Assembly (NCBI GenBank): GCA_964448305.1 | Contig: CAYUWB010000003.1 | Coordinates: forward strand, 14,123-78,122 | Source of the DNA: Thioglobus_C sp964448305 | GTDB taxonomy: Bacteria > Pseudomonadota > Gammaproteobacteria > PS1 > Pseudothioglobaceae | Direction: 5' to 3' | Length of the DNA stretch: 64,000 nt | Shown here: in pieces, positions 49,324 through 57,814 of the stretch | Position numbering within the stretch: the stretch's first letter is position 1 | Layout: each line of letters opens with the position of its first letter | Program-made: the position numbers and the translations under genes | The notes under the pieces: generated by a model | The model's database searches: none | What the model was told of the DNA's origin: nothing | Seen by the model: the letters and a program-made list of their open reading frames with translations, nothing else

Positions 49324-50813
49324 GCAATCAAGACGACAACAAATTAATTACTGAACGAAAAGCAAAATTAGCCACTTTAAGAGAGGCGGGCAATCCTTTT
49401 ATTAATGATTTTAAACCGGCCAATCTAGCGCAGGATATTATCAATAATTATGATGGTTTTTCTAAAGAAGAATTAGAAGAAAAAAATATCGAGGTGTCTG
49501 TTGCTGGGCGCATGATGCTTAAAAGAGTGATGGGCAAAGCAAGCTTTGCCCATGTGCAAGACTCATCAGCACAAATTCAGTTATTTGTGACGCGTGATGA
49601 ACTGCCTGAAGGTTTTTATAACGAACAGTTTAAAAAATGGGATATTGGCGATATTATTGGCGCAACAGGCACTTTGTTTAAAACCAAAGTCGGCGAGCTG
49701 TCAATTCGTATTAGTGAGATTAAATTACTCACCAAATCATTACGACCACTACCAGAAAAATTTCACGGATTATCGGATCAAGAAATTCGTTATCGTCAGC
49801 GTTATGTTGATCTTATTACTAATGAAGAGTCTCGCAACACTTTTAAGCGACGCTCTCAAATTGTAAGTTATATTCGTAACTTTTTTAGTGAAATTGATTT
49901 TATTGAAGTAGAAACACCAATGCTGCAAACCATTCCGGGCGGTGCGACAGCCAAACCTTTTGAGACCCATCACAATGCGCTTGATATTGGTATGTATATG
50001 CGTATTGCACCTGAGCTTTACTTAAAGCGCTTAATTGTGGGTGGCATGGACAAAGTATTTGAGATTAACCGTAATTTTAGAAACGAAGGTCTATCAACAC
50101 GCCACAATCCAGAATTCACTATGATTGAATTCTACCAAGCTTATGCGACTTACCATGATTTGATGGATTTAACTGAGCAGCTCTTCCGAGGCATTGCCAT
50201 TGATGTCTGTGGCGATGCCAATATTCACTATCAAGGCGATGATTTTGATTTTTCTAAATCGTTCGATCGCATCAGTGTGTTTGACTCAATCTTACAATAC
50301 AATCCAACTTTAACAGCAGATGATCTTAGTGAAGATAATGCTAAGAAAACAGCTAAAAGCCTTGGTATTCAGGTTAAAGATAGTTGGGGATTAGGCAAGA
50401 TTCAAATTGAGATTTTTGAAGCAACCGTTGAAGAAAAACTCATGCAGCCAACCTTTATTACCGAATACCCAACCGAAGTATCGCCACTGGCACGTCGTAA
50501 TGATGACAATCCATTCATTACTGATCGTTTCGAGTTGTTTATTGGTGGTCGTGAAATTGCCAATGGCTTTTCTGAGCTAAATGATGCACAAGATCAAGCG
50601 GCACGCTTCAAAGCGCAAGTAGCCGAGAAAGACGCGGGTGATGATGAAGCCATGCATTATGATGCAGACTATATTCGTGCTTTAGAGTACGGCATGCCAC
50701 CAACAGCAGGAGAGGGGATTGGTATTGATCGATTGGTGATGTTGTTTACTGACTCACCATCAATCAGAGATGTGTTGTTATTCCCACACATGCGCCCTGA
50801 GGTGAAAGCATGA
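49320..50813 (+). CDS. lysS: Lysyl-tRNA synthetase, class II
   Basis: LysS charges tRNA-Lys. The 497-residue protein has the OB-fold anticodon domain (VAGRMMLKRVMGKASFAHV) and class II motifs: motif 2 EINRNFRNEGLSTRHNPEFT and motif 3 GIGIDRLVMLFT. The start is GTG overlapping the TPR gene. A tRNA-Lys gene lies 3 kb downstream. Confidence 0.97.
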   Translation: MSNQDDNKLITERKAKLATLREAGNPFINDFKPANLAQDIINNYDGFSKEELEEKNIEVSVAGRMMLKRVMGKASFAHVQDSSAQIQLFVTRDELPEGFYNEQFKKWDIGDIIGATGTLFKTKVGELSIRISEIKLLTKSLRPLPEKFHGLSDQEIRYRQRYVDLITNEESRNTFKRRSQIVSYIRNFFSEIDFIEVETPMLQTIPGGATAKPFETHHNALDIGMYMRIAPELYLKRLIVGGMDKVFEINRNFRNEGLSTRHNPEFTMIEFYQAYATYHDLMDLTEQLFRGIAIDVCGDANIHYQGDDFDFSKSFDRISVFDSILQYNPTLTADDLSEDNAKKTAKSLGIQVKDSWGLGKIQIEIFEATVEEKLMQPTFITEYPTEVSPLARRNDDNPFITDRFELFIGGREIANGFSELNDAQDQAARFKAQVAEKDAGDDEAMHYDADYIRALEYGMPPTAGEGIGIDRLVMLFTDSPSIRDVLLFPHMRPEVKA

Positions 50814-50864
50814 TTTGCTTGAACCGAGGAAGTGCTCTTGGGGTGAGACCAGAAGTTTAAGCGT

Positions 50865-50974
50865 CGTCTTTTTCCTTTTTACTGTGTTAGATTTTATAAA
50901 ACTTTCAATCACATAGATTTGCTATGTTTAATCAAGATTTTATAAAATCTGCCTTGTAAAAAAACAAAAATACT
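50865..50974 (+). repeat. Palindromic dispersed repeat, copy 2
   Basis: This 110-bp sequence starts CGTCTTTTTCCTTTTTACTG and ends TGCCTTGTAAAAAAACAAAA then TACT. It folds over its whole length: AGATTTTATAAAA pairs with TTTTATAAAATCT and ACATAG with CTATGT around ATTTG. It shares both ends with copy 1 (39269-39377). It lies 50 nt after lysS in the 189-nt spacer before cmk. Confidence 0.75.
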
Positions 50975-51002
50975 CGCTTAAATAAAAAAAGGAAGATAGA
51001 AA

Positions 51003-51668
51003 ATGAAAAACGTACTGACAATTGATGGTCCTAGTGGTGTCGGTAAAGGCACAGTCGCTCGTATCATTGCACAACAACAAGGCTGGCATTTGTTAGACTC
51101 CGGTGCGATTTATCGTGCTTTTGCGCTAGCAGTGGATGCTAGAAATACTGATATTACAGATGAGTCTGCCCTAGAAGCGATAGCAAATAACCTTGATTTG
51201 GAATTCAAAACCAAAGCAGATAGTGAGCTAGTGAGTGTGTATTTGGATGGTCAAGATGTGTCCAAAGTTTTACGTACCGAGCAAACTGGCGAGATGGCGT
51301 CTAAAATCGCCTCAATTGGTGTCGTTCGCGCTGCACTTTTAAAACGCCAACAAGCTTTTGCAAAAGCACCTGGTTTGGTGGCTGATGGCCGTGATATGGG
51401 TACGGTTGTTTTTGCCAACGCACCGTTTAAAGTTTTTTTAACAGCAAGTGCACAGGAGCGCGCTAATAGGCGCCTAAAACAATTGCAAAGCCAAGGGTCT
51501 GAGGGTATAATTTCGCAAATCTTAGCAGATGTTGTGGCTAGAGATGAGCGGGATTCTTCTCGCAAACACTCACCACTCAAACCTGCCAAAGATGCTCTGA
51601 TCATTGATACCACTGAGTTATCAATTGACGAGGTGATCACCCAAGTGGTCAAATTGATTAAAGCTTAA
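51003..51668 (+). CDS. cmk: Cytidylate kinase
   Basis: Cmk phosphorylates CMP and dCMP. The 221-residue protein has the P-loop TIDGPSGVGKGTVAR, the nucleoside-binding GRDMGTVVF and the RDERDSSRKHSPLKPA segment. It sits upstream of rpsA as in most bacteria. It has a ribosome-binding site (GGAAGA) just after the palindromic repeat copy 2. Confidence 0.97.
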   Translation: MKNVLTIDGPSGVGKGTVARIIAQQQGWHLLDSGAIYRAFALAVDARNTDITDESALEAIANNLDLEFKTKADSELVSVYLDGQDVSKVLRTEQTGEMASKIASIGVVRAALLKRQQAFAKAPGLVADGRDMGTVVFANAPFKVFLTASAQERANRRLKQLQSQGSEGIISQILADVVARDERDSSRKHSPLKPAKDALIIDTTELSIDEVITQVVKLIKA

Positions 51669-51760
51669 GCGGTTAAGCTTTATAAATAAACTAACCCGAT
51701 AAACACCCAACTTATACCGTTGTTGGATTATTTACCGGTCAATATCAAAGAAAAAACAAT

Positions 51761-53434
51761 ATGTCAGAATCATTTGCAGAGCTATTTGAAAATAGCGTAG
51801 AACAACAAAACGTAAAAGTAGGTGCCTTATTAATGGGTACAGTCGTTAGTCTTAATCGTGAAAAAGCGATTGTAAACGTTGGACTAAAATCAGAGGGCTT
51901 TATCTCTCTAGACGAATTTAAAAATCCACAAGGTGAATTAGAGGTTGCAGAAGGCGATGTAGTAGAAGTCGCGCTAAAATCAATCGACGATGGCCTAGGA
52001 AATACATTATTGTCACACACAGATGCGAAGCGCATCAAGTTATGGCAGTCACTTGAAACTGCAATGAACTCCAAAGAAGTGGTAACTGGTATTGTTACTG
52101 GCGCTGTAAAAGGTGGTCTTACTGTTGATATTGGTGTTGTTAAAGCATTCTTACCAGGCTCATTAGTTGATGTACGCCCGGTTAAAGATTTCTCATACCT
52201 TACTGGTCAAGAAATCGAAGCCATCGTTATTAAGATGGACGAAGTAAGAAATAATATTGTTATTTCTAGAAAAGCAGTTATGCAAGAAGCTAACTCTGCT
52301 GATCGCGAAGCCTTGCTTGAAACACTTGAAGAAGGCAAAGAAGTTGAAGGTATTGTTAAAAACCTTGCTGACTACGGTGCATTTGTTGATCTTGGTGGTG
52401 TTGATGGCTTACTACACATTACTGATATTTCATGGCAGCGTGTTAACCACCCATCTGAGAAGCTTACGATTGGTGACAAAATCACCGTTAAAGTACTTAA
52501 CTACGACAAAGAAAAAATGCGTGTATCACTAGGTCTTAAGCAATTAACAGCTAGCCCTTGGGATAGTATTTCAGATCGTCTTCCTATTGGTAAGAAAGTT
52601 GCCGGTACGGTTTCTAACTTAACTGATTATGGTGCGTTTGTACGTATTGAAGAGGGTGTTGAAGGTTTGGTTCACGTATCAGAAATGGATTGGACAAATG
52701 CAAATGCTCGCCCATCTAAGATTGTTAAATTAGGTCAAGAAGTTGATGTCGTGGTATTAGATGTCCAAGAATCTAAGCATCGTATCTCATTATCAATGAA
52801 GCAAGCTCAAGAAAACCCTTGGGATGCGTTTGACGCAACCCACAACAAAGGTGATAAGATCGGCGTAACCGTTAAATCAATCACTGACTTTGGCTTGTTT
52901 GTTGGTCTTCCAGGTGGCATTGATGGCTTGATCCACTTAGCAGATATCTCATGGGAAAAACAATCTTCAGAAGAGCTGGTGTCTAACTACTCTAAAGGCC
53001 AAGAGCTTGAAGTGGTTATTCTAAATATTGATGCTGAAAAAGAGCGTATTTCTCTAGGTATTAAGCAATTAGCAGAAGATGATTTCATGTCTTATGCCTC
53101 ATCTAACAAGAAAGGCTCTATCGTTAAAGGCGTTATCGCTGAGGTGGACTCTAGAGGTGCAGTAATCACTCTAGCTGATGATATTACTGGCTACTTAAAA
53201 GCAGGTGAAATCTCACAAGAGCGTGTTGAAGATGCGACAACAGTGCTAAAAGCTGGTACTGAGGTTGAAGTGGTTATCACTAATATTGATAGAAGATCTC
53301 GCAATATCGCTGTTAGTATGAAAGCGAAAGACTCTGTAGAAGAGCAAGCAGCAATGGCGGATTACAATAAGCAATCTTCTGAAGAAGCAACTGGCTCTAC
53401 TTTGGGTGACTTATTGAAAAAAGCAAAAGAGTAA
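51761..53434 (+). CDS. rpsA: 30S ribosomal protein S1
   Basis: S1 brings mRNA to the 30S subunit. The 557-residue protein contains six S1 RNA-binding domains; the repeated core appears as VKNLADYGAFVDLGGVDGLL, VSNLTDYGAFVRIEEGVEGL and VKSITDFGLFVGLPGGIDGL. Length is that of the full gammaproteobacterial form. It is followed by a stem-loop and ihfB. Confidence 0.98.
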   Translation: MSESFAELFENSVEQQNVKVGALLMGTVVSLNREKAIVNVGLKSEGFISLDEFKNPQGELEVAEGDVVEVALKSIDDGLGNTLLSHTDAKRIKLWQSLETAMNSKEVVTGIVTGAVKGGLTVDIGVVKAFLPGSLVDVRPVKDFSYLTGQEIEAIVIKMDEVRNNIVISRKAVMQEANSADREALLETLEEGKEVEGIVKNLADYGAFVDLGGVDGLLHITDISWQRVNHPSEKLTIGDKITVKVLNYDKEKMRVSLGLKQLTASPWDSISDRLPIGKKVAGTVSNLTDYGAFVRIEEGVEGLVHVSEMDWTNANARPSKIVKLGQEVDVVVLDVQESKHRISLSMKQAQENPWDAFDATHNKGDKIGVTVKSITDFGLFVGLPGGIDGLIHLADISWEKQSSEELVSNYSKGQELEVVILNIDAEKERISLGIKQLAEDDFMSYASSNKKGSIVKGVIAEVDSRGAVITLADDITGYLKAGEISQERVEDATTVLKAGTEVEVVITNIDRRSRNIAVSMKAKDSVEEQAAMADYNKQSSEEATGSTLGDLLKKAKE

Positions 53435-53446
53435 ATAAAGCTTTTT

Positions 53447-53476
53447 AATCAGCTGTGTAGCAATATACAGCTGATT
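53447..53476 (+). terminator. Stem-loop between rpsA and ihfB
   Basis: AATCAGCTGT (53447-53456) pairs perfectly with ACAGCTGATT (53467-53476) around a 10-nt loop. Only TTAA-type bases follow, and ihfB starts 5 nt later, so it may attenuate transcription or mask the ihfB start rather than fully terminate. Confidence 0.65.
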
Positions 53477-53481
53477 TAATT

Positions 53482-53760
53482 ATGAAAAAAACCGATCTTA
53501 TTCTAAATTTATCTAATCATTCTGATCTTTCTAAAGCGGATGCTAAAGCTTGCGTTGAAGTTATTTTAGAAGCCTTAACACAAGGTGTTGTTTCAGGCGA
53601 GGGCGTTGAAATTAGAGGGTTTGGTGGTTTTTATAAAAAACATCGAAAGGCACGTTTAGGCATCAACCCTAAAACAAGCGAAAGAACACAAGTTGGTGAA
53701 AAATTTGTACCATTTTTTAAGCCAGGAAAATCGCTAAGAGAAGCGGTTGATAAGCAGTAA
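53482..53760 (+). CDS. ihfB: Integration host factor beta subunit
   Basis: IhfB pairs with IhfA to bend DNA. The 92-residue HU-family protein has the signature VEIRGFGGFYKKHRKARLGI and NPKTSERTQVGEKFVPFFKPG, with the proline that intercalates at the bend. The rpsA-ihfB order is standard. It starts right after the stem-loop, with no good ribosome-binding site visible. Confidence 0.94.
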   Translation: MKKTDLILNLSNHSDLSKADAKACVEVILEALTQGVVSGEGVEIRGFGGFYKKHRKARLGINPKTSERTQVGEKFVPFFKPGKSLREAVDKQ

Positions 53761-53787
53761 AAAGGTAGAAATAAAGACTAATTTTGA

Positions 53788-53817
53788 TTGATTTGAAACT
53801 ATACGTTAATGTATAAT
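53788..53817 (+). promoter_or_regulatory. Sigma-70 promoter of tRNA-Lys
   Basis: A perfect -10 TATAAT (53812-53817) stands 13 nt before the tRNA, with TTGATT (53788-53793) as a -35 at 18-nt spacing. Confidence 0.6.
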
Positions 53818-53830
53818 TTCATTTTTTTAT

Positions 53831-53906
53831 GGGGCGTTAGCTCAGTTGGTAGAGCATCGGACTTTTAATCCGCTGGTCGAGCGTTCAAATCGCTCACGCC
53901 CCACCA
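53831..53906 (+). tRNA. tRNA-Lys (anticodon TTT)
   Basis: The acceptor stem GGGGCGT/ACGCCCC pairs fully, the anticodon loop CTTTTAA gives TTT, and the CCA end is encoded. It closely follows the tRNA-Lys consensus. Confidence 0.97.
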
Positions 53907-53913
53907 TATTTTC

Positions 53914-53943
53914 AAAAGGGTTTCCGCTTAGGAAACCCTTTTT
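53914..53943 (+). terminator. Rho-independent terminator of tRNA-Lys
   Basis: AAAAGGGTTTCC (53914-53925) pairs perfectly with GGAAACCCTTTT (53931-53942) around GCTTA, with a T run included. Confidence 0.93.
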
Positions 53944-53976
53944 GATATTTACAAAGTTATAAACGGAGACAATAAA

Positions 53977-54459
53977 ATGACAGTAAAAAAAGATAAAGTA
54001 GTGGAGATGCACTACACCCTTAAAAATGACTCTGGTGAGGTGATTGACTCATCAAAAGGTCAAGATCCTATGCCATTTATCCAAGGCCACGGCAATATTA
54101 TTCCTGGCTTAGAAAGTGCTTTAGAAGGTATGAAAGTTGGCGAATCTTGTGATGTATCAGTGAAGCCAGAAGACGGCTATGGTGTTCATCATCCTGAGGC
54201 AATCCAAGAGATTCCAATGGAAGCTTTACAAGGTATTGATAATCTGGAAATTGGCATGCAGTTACAATCTCAAGATGAGCAGGGCAATCCATTTGTTGTG
54301 CATGTTAAAGCCATTAACGAAAAGACAGTAACGATTGATGCCAACCACCCGTTAGCAGGCGAAACACTACACTTTAGTGTTAGCATTGAAAACGTGAGAG
54401 AAGCAACAAAAGACGAGTTAGATCATGGCCATGTTCATTCTGGCTCTTGTTCACACTAA
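53977..54459 (+). CDS. slyD: FKBP-type peptidyl-prolyl isomerase SlyD
   Basis: SlyD is a cytoplasmic prolyl isomerase and chaperone. The 160-residue protein has the FKBP core (MHYTLKNDSGEVIDSS, PGLESALEGMKVGE) with the IF insert and the C-terminal HGHVHSGSCSH, a short histidine/cysteine tail that can bind nickel or other metals. The tail is much shorter than that of E. coli SlyD. It has a good ribosome-binding site (CGGAGA). Confidence 0.93.
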   Translation: MTVKKDKVVEMHYTLKNDSGEVIDSSKGQDPMPFIQGHGNIIPGLESALEGMKVGESCDVSVKPEDGYGVHHPEAIQEIPMEALQGIDNLEIGMQLQSQDEQGNPFVVHVKAINEKTVTIDANHPLAGETLHFSVSIENVREATKDELDHGHVHSGSCSH

Positions 54460-54479
54460 GCTTTACTTAGGGCTGCATA

Positions 54480-55115
54480 ATGGCTAATCATTGCCCATTA
54501 TGCAACGCTACCCATATAGGCGCTTATTTCTCAAATAAAGACGCCAGCTATTATTCTTGTTCGCAGTGTGATCTGGTTTTTACGCCTAAATCACATCATT
54601 TAAGCGATGCGGATGAAAAATCCCGTTATGACGCTCACCAAAACAATCCTAAAGATCAGGCTTATCGCAAGTTTCTATCTCAAGTATTTGGTCCAGTTAT
54701 AGATTGCATTAATCCTAATGCCAAAGGCTTGGATTTTGGCTGTGGCCCGGGCCCAACCCTCTCAGTGATGTTTGAAGAGCAGGGGTGCGCTGTTGATTTA
54801 TTTGATAAGTTCTATGCTAACGATCAATCTATTTTTAACAATCAGTACGACTTTATTACTGCTACTGAGGTGGTAGAGCATTTAGCCAAGCCTGGTGATG
54901 AGTTGAATAGATTATATTCAATGTTAAACAAAAATGGCGTTTTAGCCATTATGACTAAGATGATCAATGAGAAAACAGATTTCAAGTCTTGGTATTACAA
55001 AGATGACCCAACTCATATTTGTTTTTTTAGCAAAAACACCATGCAATATTTAGCTAGAATATGGGGTGCAAAACTTAAATTTTACGGCAATGATGTTGCC
55101 TTGTTTTTCAAATGA
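54480..55115 (+). CDS. Class I SAM-dependent methyltransferase with N-terminal zinc ribbon
   Basis: This 211-residue protein starts with a CPLC...CSQC zinc-ribbon-like pair and continues into a methyltransferase fold: GLDFGCGPGPTLSVMFEEQG (SAM binding), the acidic VDLFDKF, and TEVVEHL. Near the end, DDPTHICFFSKNTMQYLA is typical of family members that act on small or lipid-linked molecules. The substrate is not known. It overlaps the DUF423 gene by 4 nt. Confidence 0.85.
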   Translation: MANHCPLCNATHIGAYFSNKDASYYSCSQCDLVFTPKSHHLSDADEKSRYDAHQNNPKDQAYRKFLSQVFGPVIDCINPNAKGLDFGCGPGPTLSVMFEEQGCAVDLFDKFYANDQSIFNNQYDFITATEVVEHLAKPGDELNRLYSMLNKNGVLAIMTKMINEKTDFKSWYYKDDPTHICFFSKNTMQYLARIWGAKLKFYGNDVALFFK

Positions 55116-55477
55116 AAAAAATCTGGATTTTTATTGCTTTAAGTGGTGCGTTAGCAGTTGCTATCGGCGCTATGTCAGCACACCTATTAAAAGACATGTT
55201 AGAGGCTAAAGATATCACACGCCTTCAAACAGCAGCCGCTTATCAAATGTACCACACGTTAATTATCGCCATATTGGCTGTATATTATCAGTACAAACCA
55301 TCGCAAGCCATCAAGCAAAGTAGCTGGATATTTGCAATCGGTGTTGTTTTGTTCTCAGGAAGCTTGTATTTATATACCTTTAGCAAAATTCATGCAATGG
55401 TATTTATTACGCCGATTGGCGGCATGTTGTTTATCTTGGGTTGGTTAAGTTTATTAAGATTAGCAAAGCGTAGCTAA
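55112..55477 (+). CDS. DUF423 membrane protein (YgdD-like)
   Basis: This 121-residue protein has four membrane segments and the DUF423 hallmarks SGALAVAIGAMSAHLLK and TAAAYQMYHTLIIAILA with VLFSGSLYLYTFSKIH and PIGGMLFILGW. The function of the family is not known. It is coupled to the upstream methyltransferase and is followed by a strong bidirectional terminator. Confidence 0.92.
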   Translation: MKKIWIFIALSGALAVAIGAMSAHLLKDMLEAKDITRLQTAAAYQMYHTLIIAILAVYYQYKPSQAIKQSSWIFAIGVVLFSGSLYLYTFSKIHAMVFITPIGGMLFILGWLSLLRLAKRS

Positions 55478-55490
55478 TTAATTTTGAGCC

Positions 55491-55522
55491 AAAAAAAAGC
55501 CTGCAATCGCAGGCTTTTTTTT
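55491..55522. terminator. Bidirectional Rho-independent terminator
   Basis: GCCTGC (55499-55504) pairs with GCAGGC (55509-55514) around AATC, with eight A before and eight T after, so it can end both the DUF423 unit and the convergent DUF302 gene. Confidence 0.95.
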
Positions 55523-55536
55523 GTAATGATTAAATT

Positions 55537-56367
55537 CTAGAAAGAGCCCTCTTTGGCACCTTCAATAATTGCATTCATTTTTTCTGCTACATCCATTGCA
55601 GGACCTAGTGCATCTTCTGGTAATTGCATTGCATGCATTACATCAGGGTTCATGCTAATCATTCTAATTTTGCCATCTTTACCTTCAACGACTGCAATAC
55701 GACAAGGTAAGATCACTGCGTAACGATCATCAATATCGGCAATTTTGCCTGCAGTAGCGGCATCACAAATATTATGAATACTTAAGTGTCTGTACGGCTT
55801 ACCCGTTACGTTTTTAATCTGTTCACTAAGCGGAAACATAGCCACGTGTAAGATAGACTCGTTGGTTGCCATTGATTTGATTGATTCGTCAACTTCTGGG
55901 CCGGTAATATCTTCATCAACTTCAGTAACTTGTACCATTTGCATGAATAGCTCAGCAGTCATTTTTGGTGATGCATTAGAATCTGTGGTTGCTTCGGCAA
56001 CTGTTTCTTGCACAGTGTCAGCCGCTTGTTGCGCTACTTTCATTGGGTTAAAGCTTTGATTCTGCCAATTATGGCCACCATTAAAAGGCCCCATATTCCT
56101 ACCATGCATTGGGCCAAAACGGTTTGAACGCGTATCAAAACCAAAAGGCTGAACACCACTATTAAAGCCAAATGGCTGTATATTATTGCCACCACCAAAT
56201 GGGCCAAAGTTAGTACCGCCACCAAATGGACCGAATGAGTTGCTGTTGCCAAATGGGTTGAAGTTGTTATTGTTATTATTACCCCATGGGCTCCAATTAT
56301 CAGCTGTTGCACTGCCCATTGCTAGGGTGCCAGTAATGGCCAGAATGACCGATAGTTTGTTTTTCAT
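55537..56367 (-). CDS. Exported DUF302 protein with Asn/Gly/Phe-rich N-terminal region
   Basis: The start at 56367 (MKNKLSVILAITGTLAMGSA) is supported by the ribosome-binding site GGAGAG; the frame is open further up. After a signal peptide comes a low-complexity region (about 24-110) rich in Asn, Gly and Phe with repeated PFG and GPFGGG units, then a DUF302 domain (ESILHVAMFPLSEQI, HLSIHNICDAATAGKIADID, YAVILPCRIAVVEGKDGKI). DUF302 proteins occur in sulfur and metal oxidisers; the cysteine pair may bind a ligand. The role is unknown. The 276-residue product is periplasmic. Confidence 0.85.
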   Translation of the reverse strand: MKNKLSVILAITGTLAMGSATADNWSPWGNNNNNNFNPFGNSNSFGPFGGGTNFGPFGGGNNIQPFGFNSGVQPFGFDTRSNRFGPMHGRNMGPFNGGHNWQNQSFNPMKVAQQAADTVQETVAEATTDSNASPKMTAELFMQMVQVTEVDEDITGPEVDESIKSMATNESILHVAMFPLSEQIKNVTGKPYRHLSIHNICDAATAGKIADIDDRYAVILPCRIAVVEGKDGKIRMISMNPDVMHAMQLPEDALGPAMDVAEKMNAIIEGAKEGSF

Positions 56368-56465
56368 TTCTCTCTCCTTAGTTGATAAATAAAGGCATAA
56401 GTCTAGCATAGTTGATTTAATTATGTCATAATTATCGAATATTTTTATTTATTACAAGGGTTGCA

Positions 56466-57776
56466 ATGTTGCGTTATTTTTTACTAATTAGCTGTCTTTT
56501 CTCATTCACCAATATTCAAGCAGAAGCTGAAATTATTGATGGCAATAAAATGCTGGAATCTGTCAACAAGCGTATTGTTAATATCAATACCGGTGAATTA
56601 ATTAATATATTAGACAAAGATCCGAATGCTGTTTTAATTGATGTTCGCTCACCTTTTGAGGTAAAGCATACAGGCACTATTAATCGTGGGCAAAATGTTA
56701 ACATCGTTCGTGGTTGGCTAGAGTTTCAAATTGCTGAGCATGTAGAGTCAAAAGACACGCCAATCATTGTTTATTGCGGCCGTAATTTACGCTCACCACT
56801 CGCCGCTAAAACATTAGAAAATATGGGTTACACCAATGTTAAAAATTATGCGGATGGTTTTTTTGCTTGGAAAGAAGAGTTTAATCCAGTCAAAATTAGC
56901 GATTACGAGCCCGACAATATTCTATACAGACTACCCGAAGAAGTGGCCAATGGCGTGTACTCTGCGATTGGCGCCACACAGCCATACACTTATGAAAATT
57001 CAAATCATAATAACAATTTGTCATTTATCGTTACAACTGATGGCGTCTTAGTTTTCAATGCTGGTGGCAGTTACTTAGTGGCCAAGGCTTTGCACGAAGA
57101 GATTAAAAAAATAACGAATCAAAAAGTTAAATATGTGGTTTTGGAAAATTCACAAGGCCATGCAATTTTAGGCTCTAGCTACTGGAAAGAGCAGGGTGCG
57201 ATTATCATTGCTCATGTTGAGGCAGATAAAGAAATCAGACACAAAGGTGAAGACATATATGCCCGCACATTGCGCACTCAAAAAGAAAAGATTATCGGCA
57301 CAAAAGTTGTGTTTCCTGATTTGACCTTTAAAGAAAAAATGCCAATATTAATGGGCAATACCAGGATTGAGCTTATGCATATTGGTGCATCGCATTCACC
57401 TGACGATATTCAGCTTTGGCTGCCAGAGCAAAAATTACTCATCAGTGGTGATACTGCCTTTAATGAGCGCATGTTGCCAATTTTCCCACACACTAACGCC
57501 GCCGCCTGGATTGAAACTTGGGATAAGGTTGAGACTCTAAAACCTGAAACCATTATTCCAGGTCATGGTGGGGTGACTGACCTTGCAACCACTACTAAAT
57601 TCACCAAAGATTATTTGGTATTTTTACGTGCAGAAGTCGAAAAAGTGCTTGATGATGATGGTGGATTATATGAAGCCTACAACATTGATCAGTCAGCCTA
57701 TCGTGACTGGGGGACTTACAACGAATTACATAAGCAAAATGCCGAACGCGTATTTAAGCAAATGGAGTTTGAATAA
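56466..57776 (+). CDS. Periplasmic rhodanese-metallo-beta-lactamase fusion (SoxH-like)
   Basis: This 436-residue protein has a signal peptide (1-19), a rhodanese domain with the active cysteine in VYCGRNLRS (Cys104), and a C-terminal metallo-beta-lactamase domain (about 165-400). In the MBL half, ASHSPDD (His310), SGDTAF (Asp329) and IPGHGG (His367) are kept, but the HxHxDH site reads ENSQGHAILGS (227-237). Such proteins are found with sulfur-oxidation genes and thioredoxins; sulfur-atom transfer and thioester/persulfide hydrolysis are plausible. It precedes a tandem-thioredoxin gene by 38 nt. Confidence 0.85.
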   Translation: MLRYFLLISCLFSFTNIQAEAEIIDGNKMLESVNKRIVNINTGELINILDKDPNAVLIDVRSPFEVKHTGTINRGQNVNIVRGWLEFQIAEHVESKDTPIIVYCGRNLRSPLAAKTLENMGYTNVKNYADGFFAWKEEFNPVKISDYEPDNILYRLPEEVANGVYSAIGATQPYTYENSNHNNNLSFIVTTDGVLVFNAGGSYLVAKALHEEIKKITNQKVKYVVLENSQGHAILGSSYWKEQGAIIIAHVEADKEIRHKGEDIYARTLRTQKEKIIGTKVVFPDLTFKEKMPILMGNTRIELMHIGASHSPDDIQLWLPEQKLLISGDTAFNERMLPIFPHTNAAAWIETWDKVETLKPETIIPGHGGVTDLATTTKFTKDYLVFLRAEVEKVLDDDGGLYEAYNIDQSAYRDWGTYNELHKQNAERVFKQMEFE

Positions 57777-57814
57777 CTTATCAAATTTTTAAATTCATCT
57801 TAGGGGAAAGTGTA

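Noticed and set aside
51251..51652. A 133-codon minus-strand frame inside cmk
   Set aside because: Antisense shadow of cmk with no independent support.
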